A stretch of DNA of 64,000 nucleotides from Pseudomonas linyingensis (GTDB lineage Bacteria > Pseudomonadota > Gammaproteobacteria > Pseudomonadales > Pseudomonadaceae). The position numbers and the translations under genes are program-made. Under the pieces are notes generated by a model, which saw only the letters and a program-made list of their open reading frames with translations, had not been told where the DNA came from and ran no database searches. Location: positions 62,001 through 126,000 of the forward strand of contig NZ_FNZE01000001.1 in NCBI RefSeq assembly GCF_900109175.1. The letters are read 5' to 3'. Below are positions 55,457 through 64,000 of the stretch, in pieces. Each line of letters opens with the position of its first letter. Within the stretch, counting starts at the first letter, position 1.

Positions 55457-56530
55457 ATGCGCCCCCTGGTTGCCACCATCGATCTGTCCGCCATCCGCTA
55501 CAACTATGCACTGGCCAAGGCCTGTGCGCCGCAGCGGCAGACCTTCGCGGTGGTCAAGGCGAATGCCTACGGGCATGGCGCGCGCGAGGTGGTCAGCGCC
55601 CTGCCGGAGGCCGATGGCTTCGTCGTCGCCTGCCTGGAGGAGGCCGGCGAGGTGCGTGGCCTGCACGGCAAGGCGCGGCTGCTGTTGCTGCAGGGTTGCT
55701 TCGAGGCGGCCGAGTACCAGTCGGCGGCGCGCCTGGCGCTGGACGTGGTGGTGCAGAGTGCCGAACAGGCCGAGGCGCTGCTCGGCGCAGCGCTGGGCCA
55801 GCCGCTGAACGTCTGGCTCAAGCTGGACAGCGGCATGCATCGCCTGGGCTTCAGTGCGGCCGAGCTGCGTGCCTGGCATGCCCGGTTGAGCAGCGCCGAG
55901 CAGGTGGCCGAACTCAATCTGCTCAGCCACTTCGCCTGCGCCGACCTGCCCGAGCATCCGCTCAATGCCGCGCAGCTGGCCGTGTATCGCAGTCTGGACG
56001 ATCTGCCCTTCGCCAACCGCTCGCTGGCCAACTCGGCGGCGATCCTTACCCGTCCCGAGGCGCACCTGGACTGGCTGCGTCCGGGCATCATGCTGTATGG
56101 CGCCAGCCCGTTCGCCGACCGCTCGGCGGCGGAGCTGGGCCTCAAGCCGGTGATGACTCTCAGTGGCGCGCTGATCGCGGTGCGCGAGGTGCCGGCCGGC
56201 GACAGCGTCGGTTACGGCGCCAGCTGGGTCGCCGAGCGGCCGACGCGTATCGGCACCATCAGCTGCGGCTATGCCGACGGCTACCCGCGCAGCGCCCCGG
56301 CCGGCACGCCGGTGCTGGTCTGCGGCCAGCGCGTGCCGCTGGTCGGTCGGGTTTCCATGGACCTGCTCACCGTGGATCTGTCCACGCTGCCCGAAGCCCG
56401 GGTCGGTTCGCCGGTCGAGCTGTGGGGCGCGCAGCTGCCGGTGGACGAGGTGGCCGCGGCCTGCGGCACCATCGGCTACGAGCTGCTCAGCAAGGTCACC
56501 GCGCGGGTGCCGCGCCGGCATCGCTACTGA
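55457..56530 (+). CDS. alr: Alanine racemase (biosynthetic)
   Basis: A 357-residue PLP enzyme converting L- to D-alanine for peptidoglycan. The PLP Lys is K34 in 'VVKANAYGHG'; the second catalytic base lies in 'GYGASW', and 'LSGALIAVREVPAGDSVG' precedes it. Length and the absence of a signal peptide point to the cytoplasmic Alr. The ATG at 55457 gives the family start. Confidence 0.95.
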   Translation: MRPLVATIDLSAIRYNYALAKACAPQRQTFAVVKANAYGHGAREVVSALPEADGFVVACLEEAGEVRGLHGKARLLLLQGCFEAAEYQSAARLALDVVVQSAEQAEALLGAALGQPLNVWLKLDSGMHRLGFSAAELRAWHARLSSAEQVAELNLLSHFACADLPEHPLNAAQLAVYRSLDDLPFANRSLANSAAILTRPEAHLDWLRPGIMLYGASPFADRSAAELGLKPVMTLSGALIAVREVPAGDSVGYGASWVAERPTRIGTISCGYADGYPRSAPAGTPVLVCGQRVPLVGRVSMDLLTVDLSTLPEARVGSPVELWGAQLPVDEVAAACGTIGYELLSKVTARVPRRHRY

Positions 56531-56539
56531 GGCGCTAAT

Positions 56540-56572
56540 CCCGACTTGCTGAGTCGGGTTTGCTCATTTTTT
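56540..56572 (+). terminator. Terminator of alr
   Basis: Stem CCCGACT/AGTCGGG with a 5-nt loop, followed by TTT and a further T-run, 10 bases past the alr stop. Confidence 0.8.
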
Positions 56573-56573
56573 G

Positions 56574-56582
56574 TGCTATCCT
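56574..56582 (+). promoter_or_regulatory. Candidate extended -10 promoter of ygiQ
   Basis: TGCTATCCT (TG-n-TATCCT at 56574-56582, allowing one base either side) ~43 bases before the ygiQ start; no clear -35. Confidence 0.4.
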
Positions 56583-56624
56583 CCGCGCCCGCGTAAATCC
56601 CTCCGAGAGTTCCTGGTCATCGCC

Positions 56625-58907
<2,283 letters not shown>

Positions 58908-58930
58908 GGCGTCCTCCCACTCGATAGACG

Positions 58931-58965
58931 GCAAAAGGCCGGAGTTCATGGCTCCGGCCTTTTGC
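58931..58965. terminator. Bidirectional terminator between ygiQ and purU
   Basis: A perfect 14-bp stem GCAAAAGGCCGGAG/CTCCGGCCTTTTGC with a 7-nt loop, between convergent genes. Confidence 0.92.
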
Positions 58966-58968
58966 TTT

Positions 58969-59826
58969 TCAGAGAACCACGGTGCGGTTGGCATTGAGGA
59001 ACACCCGGCGCTCGAGGAAGTAGCCGACTGCCTTGGCGAGGGTCAGGCACTCGATGTCGCGGCCCTTGGCGATCAGGTCCTCGGGGTAGTGGGCATGGTC
59101 CACCGGCTCGACGCCCTGGGTGATGATCGGACCCTCGTCGAGGTCGTTGTTGATGAAGTGGGCGGTGGCGCCGACCAGCTTGACCCCCTTCTGGTAGGCC
59201 TGGTGGTAGGGCTTGGCACCCTTGAAGCCGGGCAGCAGCGAGTGGTGGATGTTGATCGCGCGGCCGTCGAGACGACGGCACAGCTCGGCGGAGAGCACCT
59301 GCATGTAGCGGGCAAGGATCACCAGTTCGGCGCCGCAGCCTTCGATCACCTCGAGCACCCGCGCTTCCTGGGCGGACTTGTTCAGCGGGTCGAGGGGGAA
59401 GTGGTGGTAGGGGATGCCGTGCCAGCGGGCCAGCGGCTCGAGGTCCGGATGGTTGGACACCACCGCGGTGATGTCCATCGGCAACTGGCCGATGCGCTGG
59501 CGGTAGAGCAGGTCGTTGAGGCAGTGGTCGGCCTTGGAGACCATGATCACCACCTTGGGCCGGTAACCCGGTGGGGTCAGCTCGGTCTCCATGGCGAAGG
59601 GCGCGACCCGCCGCGCCAGCTCGGCGCGGAAGTCCGCCTCGGTGAAGCCGGCGGGCGCGCGGAACTCGGCGCGGATGAAGAAGCGACAGGCCTGGCGGTC
59701 GTCGAAGCTGTGGTGCTCGGTGACGTAGCAGCCCTGTTCGCACAGGAAGCGGGTGATCACGTCCACCGTGCCGAGCAGGCTCGGGCTGTGGGCGGTGAGA
59801 ATCCAGGTATCGGGTGTGCGGCTCAT
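58969..59826 (-). CDS. purU: Formyltetrahydrofolate deformylase
   Basis: A 285-residue enzyme hydrolysing 10-formyl-THF to formate and THF. An N-terminal ACT domain (~8-85, 'WILTAHSPSLLGTVDVITRF') is followed by the formyl-transferase fold with 'AINIHHSLLPGFKGAKPYHQ' and 'GATAHFINNDLDEGPII', which contain the catalytic His and Asp. It lies next to the sarcosine oxidase genes, where demethylation loads folate with one-carbon units, so it is likely the sox-linked PurU paralogue. Confidence 0.95.
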   Translation of the reverse strand: MSRTPDTWILTAHSPSLLGTVDVITRFLCEQGCYVTEHHSFDDRQACRFFIRAEFRAPAGFTEADFRAELARRVAPFAMETELTPPGYRPKVVIMVSKADHCLNDLLYRQRIGQLPMDITAVVSNHPDLEPLARWHGIPYHHFPLDPLNKSAQEARVLEVIEGCGAELVILARYMQVLSAELCRRLDGRAINIHHSLLPGFKGAKPYHQAYQKGVKLVGATAHFINNDLDEGPIITQGVEPVDHAHYPEDLIAKGRDIECLTLAKAVGYFLERRVFLNANRTVVL

Positions 59827-59855
59827 ATGCGTACTCGGGTGTTTTGTCTGCCCTC

Positions 59856-59946
59856 TCCTGCTGGGGCGGGGCCGGGGGTGTGGGCTGCTCCAGATGCAGC
59901 TAGGCCTCCCTCACCCAACCCTCTCCCGCAAGCGGGAGGGGGGGCA
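59856..59946. repeat. Paired dispersed repeat between soxG and purU
   Basis: Two copies of the CACCCCCGGCC/CCTCTCCC family in opposite orientation: the left one reads on the minus strand (CCCACACCCCCGGCC), the right one on the plus (CTCCCGC-AA-GCGGGAG hairpin, 59923-59938). Related to the element at 391-410. Confidence 0.55.
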
Positions 59947-59954
59947 TGTTGCCG

Positions 59955-60584
59955 TCAGGCTTTCACCGCCAGTCCGTACTCGGCGCTGGCATCCTGCAGC
60001 CAGAGCCAGATGTAGTCGGAGAAGCTGCGACGGATCAGCAGTTCCCAGGTGTCTTCGCCGGTGTGGCGGATCACCGCGCCAGCCTTGGCGAAGGTGCTGC
60101 CCACGGCCTTGCCCACCGGGAAGTTGCTCGGGTGCACGTCGTAGGTGGTCGACTTCATCAGCACGTCACGGGCATTGGTGCCGGAGAGTTCGACGATGGT
60201 CTGGCCACCGCTGACGTTCACCACCGAGATGTGCTGGCCGTCCAGTGCCTTGCGCAGGCGCTGTTCGATCTCGAACTCCTGGCCGCTGGGCACGATCAAC
60301 AGCCACTCATCCGGGCCGAGCCATTGCAGCGAGGTGTCGCCCTTGGCCACCAGGGTGAGTGCCACCGGCAGCTCCAGGCCCAGGGCACTGTGCACACCGC
60401 CGGAAAAGGCCGGGTCCTTGGCGTCGCCACGGATCACCAAGTGGCCGAGGAGCTTCTTCTCGCGCAGGATCACGCCGGCGCTGCTCTTGCCCTTGCGCGC
60501 CAGCTCATCGAGGCCGGCATGGAACAGCGGCGATTCGGCGCGGGCGGCATCAGGACGCTGTTTGTAGACGTTCACGTTAGACAT
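59955..60584 (-). CDS. soxG: Sarcosine oxidase gamma subunit
   Basis: A 209-residue subunit of heterotetrameric sarcosine oxidase (TSOX). It has the SoxG/YgfZ-like fold with 'GLELPVALTLVAKGDTSLQW' and 'WLLIVPSGQEFEIEQRLRKA'. It contacts the large alpha subunit in the THF-using enzyme. The ATG at 60584 overlaps the soxA 3' end by 8 bases, so the subunits are co-translated. Confidence 0.93.
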   Translation of the reverse strand: MSNVNVYKQRPDAARAESPLFHAGLDELARKGKSSAGVILREKKLLGHLVIRGDAKDPAFSGGVHSALGLELPVALTLVAKGDTSLQWLGPDEWLLIVPSGQEFEIEQRLRKALDGQHISVVNVSGGQTIVELSGTNARDVLMKSTTYDVHPSNFPVGKAVGSTFAKAGAVIRHTGEDTWELLIRRSFSDYIWLWLQDASAEYGLAVKA

Positions 60585-63500
60585 GCTGGCGGTCCCCTTT
60601 CGGGTCATAGAACACGGAGCTGCAGATTTCGGCTTCGATCACGCTGCCATCGGTCAGCGGCGCGAACACGCGCTCGCCGATGCGCTTGAGGCCGCCCTTG
60701 ACCACGGCCATGGCGAAGGAATAACCCATGGTCGAGCTCATGTAGCTGGAGGTGACGTGGCCGACCATCTTCATCGGGATGGACTGCTTCGGATCGAACA
60801 CCAGCTGGGCGCCTTCCGGCAGTACCTTGTTCGGGTCGATGGGCTTGAGTCCCACCAGTTGCTTGCGGTCTTCGCGCAGGCAGTCTTCGCGGTTCATGCC
60901 GCGCCAGCCGATCCAGGAGAACGGCTTGTTGCGCCCGACGCACCAGCCCATGTTCAGGTCGTCCGGGGTTACCGAGCCGTCGGTGTCCTGGCCGATGATG
61001 ATGAAGCCCTTCTCGGCCCGCAGCACGTGCATGGTTTCGGTGCCGTAGGGGGTCAGGTTGTACTTCTTGCCGGCCTCGACGATCTTCTCCCACACGCCGA
61101 GCGCGTAGTCGGCCTGCACGTTCACCTCGTAGGACAGCTCGCCGGTGAAGGAGATACGGAACACCCGCGCCGGTACGCCGCCGACCAGGCCTTCCTTCCA
61201 GGTCATGAAGGGGAAGGCGTCCTTGTCCAGGTCGATGTCGGTGACTTCGGCCAGCAGCTTGCGGCTGTTGGGGCCGGACAGGGTCATGGTCGCCCAGTGG
61301 TCGGTGACCGAGGTGAAGTAGACCTTCAGCTCCGGCCATTCGGTCTGGTGGTAGATCTCCAGCCATTCCATCACCCGGGCGGCACCGCCGGTGGTGGTGG
61401 TCATGATGAAGTGGTTCTCGCCGACGCAGGCGGTCACGCCATCGTCGAAGACCATGCCGTCTTCCTTGCACATCAGGCCGTAGCGGGCCTTGCCCACATC
61501 CAGCTTGGTCCAGGCGTTGGTGTAGACGCGGTTGAGGAACTCGCGCGCATCCGGACCCTGAATGTCGATCTTGCCCAGGGTGGAGGCGTCGAGGATGCCC
61601 ACGCTGTCACGCACGGCCTTGCATTCGCGGGCCACCGCAGCGTGCATGTCTTCGCCGCGCTTGGGGAAGTACCACGGGCGCTTCCACTGGCCGACGTCCT
61701 CGAATTCCGCGCCCTGCTCCAGGTGCCAGCGGTGCATGGCGGTGTAGCGCTTGGGCTCGAACAGGGGGCCGCAGTGACGGCCGGCCACGGCGCCGAAGGT
61801 CACCGGGGTGTAGTTCGGGCGGAACATGGTGGTGCCCATCTCGGCGATGCTGATGCCCATCGACTTGGCCGCGATGGCCAGGCCGTTGATGTTGCCGAGC
61901 TTGCCCTGGTCGGTACCGAAGCCCAGCGCGGTATAGCGCTTGACGTGCTCGACCGACTCGAAGCCCTCGCGGGTAGCCAGTTCGATACCGGCGGAGGTCA
62001 CGTCGTTCTGCAGGTCGACGAATTGCTTCGGTGCACGGGAGGTGGACTTCTCGTGGGGCACCTGGAACAGCGCAACCGCAGCTTCTTCCTTGCGTTTCTC
62101 GGTTTTCGGCATGCTGCCTTCGACCACTTTGCAGCCTGCTCCCGCAGCGGCTTTGGCACCGGCTTCGAAGCCGTCCGCCAGGACATCGCCCAGGCCGAAT
62201 ACGCCATTCACGGCACCGGCGCAGTGGCGCTTCTGGAAGCCTTCGCCGGGGATGAAGGCGAGGATGTCTTCACGCCAGGTCGGCTTGCCGCCCAGGTGCG
62301 ACGCCAGGTGCACCACCGGACTGTAGCCGCCGGAGCTGACGATCAGGTCGCACTCGACCAGTTCTCCGGAGCTGGTGACCTTGTGGTTCTTCAGGTCGAT
62401 GGCGCAGATGCGGGCACCGCTGACGCGCTTGTTGCCACGGGCTTCGACCACGGCGCTGCCCGTAAGGACGCGCACGCCACGGGCACGGGCCTCTTCCACC
62501 CAGGCACCACGCGGGTTGCTGCGGGCATCGGCCACGGCCACCACCTGCTGGCCGGCATCCAGCCAGTCCAGCACTACGCGGTAGGCGTAGTCGTTGTTGG
62601 TGGACAGCACCAGTTGGCGGCCGGGGGCCACGCCGTAGCGGTTCACGTAGGTGGAGACGGCGCCGGCGAGCATGTTGCCGGGTAGGTCGTTGTTCGAATA
62701 CACCAGCGGACGCTCGTGGGCGCCGGCGGCCAGTACCACGCGCTTGGCGCGGACGCGATGGACGCGATGACGGGCCTGGCCACGGGGCGCGATCTCGCCC
62801 AGGTGGTCGGTCAGGCGCTGGTGGATGGTGAGGAAGTTGTGGTCGTGATAGCCGTTCACGGTAGCGCGCGGCAGCAGGGTCACTTCCGGCATTTTTTCCA
62901 GCTCGGCGATGACCTTGGCCACCCACTCGGTAGCGGGCTTGCCGTCCAGGGTTTCGCGGGTGTCCAGCAGGCTGCCGCCGAACTCTTCCTGTTCGTCGGC
63001 CAGAATCACGCGGGCACCGCTGCGGCCAGCGACCAGGGCAGCGGCCAGGCCAGCCGGGCCGGCGCCGATCACCAGCACGTCGCAGTGCTGGTTCAGGTGG
63101 TCGTAGATGTCCGGGTCGACCTCGAGGGGCGCACGGCCGAGACCGGCGGCCTTGCGGATGTACTTCTCATAGGTCAGCCACAGGTTCTGCGGATACATGA
63201 AGGTCTTGTAGTAGAACCCAGGCGGCATCATGCCGCCGCCGACCTTGCCGAGGATGCCCATGACATCGTTCTTCACGTTCGGCCAGCCGTTGGTGCTGCT
63301 GGCCACCAGGCCGGCGTACAGCGCCTGCTGGGTGGCGCGCACGTTGGGCACCTGGGCGGACTCGGTGGAGCCGATCTGCAGGACTGCGTTGGGCTCCTCC
63401 GCACCGGCTGCGACGATGCCGCGCGGACGGGAGTACTTGAAGCTGCGGCCGACGATGTCGACGCCGTTGGCCAGCAGGGCTGCGGCCAGGGTGTCACCGG

Positions 63501-63594
63501 CGAAGCCCTGGTAGTTCTCGCCGTTGAAGGTGAAGGTCAGCGGTTGGCTGCGATCGACGCGGCCACCCTTGGGAAGACGGTTGACCTGGCTCAT
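60577..63594 (-). CDS. soxA: Sarcosine oxidase alpha subunit
   Basis: A 1005-residue subunit. The N-terminal 2Fe-2S-like domain ('LTFTFNGENYQGFAGDTLAA') precedes an NAD-binding Rossmann fold ('VLVIGAGPAGLAAALVAGRS') and the C-terminal GcvT-like folate-binding domain (~600-1005). The enzyme oxidises sarcosine to glycine and passes the methyl group as 5,10-methylene-THF, with electrons going to O2 via FMN/FAD. It overlaps soxD by 4 bases. Confidence 0.96.
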   Translation of the reverse strand: MSQVNRLPKGGRVDRSQPLTFTFNGENYQGFAGDTLAAALLANGVDIVGRSFKYSRPRGIVAAGAEEPNAVLQIGSTESAQVPNVRATQQALYAGLVASSTNGWPNVKNDVMGILGKVGGGMMPPGFYYKTFMYPQNLWLTYEKYIRKAAGLGRAPLEVDPDIYDHLNQHCDVLVIGAGPAGLAAALVAGRSGARVILADEQEEFGGSLLDTRETLDGKPATEWVAKVIAELEKMPEVTLLPRATVNGYHDHNFLTIHQRLTDHLGEIAPRGQARHRVHRVRAKRVVLAAGAHERPLVYSNNDLPGNMLAGAVSTYVNRYGVAPGRQLVLSTNNDYAYRVVLDWLDAGQQVVAVADARSNPRGAWVEEARARGVRVLTGSAVVEARGNKRVSGARICAIDLKNHKVTSSGELVECDLIVSSGGYSPVVHLASHLGGKPTWREDILAFIPGEGFQKRHCAGAVNGVFGLGDVLADGFEAGAKAAAGAGCKVVEGSMPKTEKRKEEAAVALFQVPHEKSTSRAPKQFVDLQNDVTSAGIELATREGFESVEHVKRYTALGFGTDQGKLGNINGLAIAAKSMGISIAEMGTTMFRPNYTPVTFGAVAGRHCGPLFEPKRYTAMHRWHLEQGAEFEDVGQWKRPWYFPKRGEDMHAAVARECKAVRDSVGILDASTLGKIDIQGPDAREFLNRVYTNAWTKLDVGKARYGLMCKEDGMVFDDGVTACVGENHFIMTTTTGGAARVMEWLEIYHQTEWPELKVYFTSVTDHWATMTLSGPNSRKLLAEVTDIDLDKDAFPFMTWKEGLVGGVPARVFRISFTGELSYEVNVQADYALGVWEKIVEAGKKYNLTPYGTETMHVLRAEKGFIIIGQDTDGSVTPDDLNMGWCVGRNKPFSWIGWRGMNREDCLREDRKQLVGLKPIDPNKVLPEGAQLVFDPKQSIPMKMVGHVTSSYMSSTMGYSFAMAVVKGGLKRIGERVFAPLTDGSVIEAEICSSVFYDPKGDRQHV

Positions 63595-63917
63595 GCCGTT
63601 ACTCCTGCGGTCGTGGCTTTCTTCTCGCCGACGGTGGCCTCGGTGACGGTGGGTTTCTCACCGATCCTGTAGGTTTCGAGGATTTCGTAGCTCACGGTGT
63701 GGCGCGTGGCGTTGAAGTACTTGCGGCAACCGGCGGCGTGCACCCACAGCTCGTGGTGGATGCCGCGTGGGTTGTCGCGGAAGAAGATGTAGTCGCCCCA
63801 CTCCTCGTCGGTGCAGGCATTCGGCTCCAGGGGGCGGGGGATGTGCGCCTGACCCTTGGCATGGAATTCCTCTTCGGAGCGCAGCTCGCCGCAGTGGGGG
63901 CAGAAGATGTGCAACAT
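63591..63917 (-). CDS. soxD: Sarcosine oxidase delta subunit
   Basis: A 108-residue subunit with a zinc site: 'HIFCPHCGELRSEEEF' gives CxxC, with further His/Cys in 'ELWVHAAGCRKYF'. It fits the SoxD family and holds the alpha/beta interface. It lies 11 bases after soxB. Confidence 0.95.
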   Translation of the reverse strand: MLHIFCPHCGELRSEEEFHAKGQAHIPRPLEPNACTDEEWGDYIFFRDNPRGIHHELWVHAAGCRKYFNATRHTVSYEILETYRIGEKPTVTEATVGEKKATTAGVTA

Positions 63918-63928
63918 GGCGGGTCTCC

Positions 63929-64000
63929 TTAGTGAGCCACGGCTGCTGCGCCGTGCTCGTCGATCAGTGCGCCGGTGTGGAAACGGTCGATGGAGAAAGG
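63929..64000 (-). CDS. soxB: Sarcosine oxidase beta subunit, C-terminal fragment
   Basis: Only the last 23 residues are in the window, ending 'PFSIDRFHTGALIDEHGAAA' plus VAH, with stop TAA at 63929-63931. The 'FSIDRF..G.LIDEH..A' end is characteristic of SoxB, and its position before soxD completes the operon. The rest lies beyond the window. Confidence 0.9.
   Translation of the reverse strand, partial: PFSIDRFHTGALIDEHGAAAVAH

Noticed and set aside
58969-64000. Glycine or folate riboswitch in the purU–sox region
   Set aside because: The genes overlap or are spaced by short gaps or a dispersed repeat; no conserved riboswitch core could be recognised, and the operon leader lies outside the window.

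Overview
The window is a stretch of bacterial chromosome from a high-GC gammaproteobacterium, almost certainly a Pseudomonas in the broad sense. The evidence is the gene content and order (pilSR–bamD–rluD–pgeF–clpB–ndh; aauRS–aatPMQJ; arfA–holA–lptE–leuS; queG–nnr–tsaE–amiB–mutL–miaA–hfq–hflXKC–hisZ–purA–rnr–rlmB–rpsF–rpsR–rplI–dnaB–alr; purU–soxGADB), protein sequences close to Pseudomonas forms (854-residue ClpB, 464-residue DnaB, 82-residue Hfq), and heavy GC bias that creates long antisense shadow ORFs. The species cannot be fixed from the sequence alone.

Layout: 0–3 kb carries the end of a TPR protein, an AraC-type regulator with a degenerate receiver domain, and NADP-glutamate dehydrogenase. 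3–6.4 kb holds the type IV pilus two-component pair pilR/pilS with a small zinc-ribbon membrane gene. 6.5–16.3 kb holds glutamine-dependent NAD synthetase, bamD, rluD–pgeF, heat-shock clpB with a clear sigma-32 promoter, and a DUF1631 gene containing a 12-copy hexanucleotide repeat. 16.4–16.8 kb is a tRNA-Asn/Pro/Lys operon with its own promoter and terminator. 16.9–20.9 kb holds type II NADH dehydrogenase, two small unknown genes, and an overlapping acetyltransferase/secreted protein/CbiM-like membrane protein operon.

20.9–27.6 kb is an acidic amino acid uptake and sensing locus: AauR/AauS plus the four-gene AatJQMP ABC transporter, with a GG-N10-GC sigma-54 promoter and a perfect TTCGG-N4-CCGAA site upstream of aatJ. 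27.6–32.3 kb is the arfA–holA–lptE–leuS block; arfA carries the in-gene hairpin typical of a gene that makes its own non-stop mRNA. 32.5–58.9 kb is a long, mostly plus-strand housekeeping block: cell wall and tRNA modification, mismatch repair, Hfq and the HflX/K/C proteins, purine synthesis, RNase R, ribosomal proteins S6/S18/L9, DnaB, alanine racemase and a YgiQ radical SAM protein. Two tRNA-Leu(CAG) genes lie on the minus strand between purA and rnr. 58.9–64 kb is purU and the heterotetrameric sarcosine oxidase operon soxGADB (soxB cut by the window end), which together handle one-carbon units from sarcosine.

I saw no phage, transposase, CRISPR array, toxin–antitoxin or defence genes. The most interesting signals are regulatory or structural: the arfA hairpin, the AauR/sigma-54 architecture, a 28-nt perfect palindrome between aatP and aauS, the microsatellite inside the DUF1631 gene, the compensatory base-pair change between the two tRNA-Leu copies, and the mosaic order of otherwise conserved blocks.
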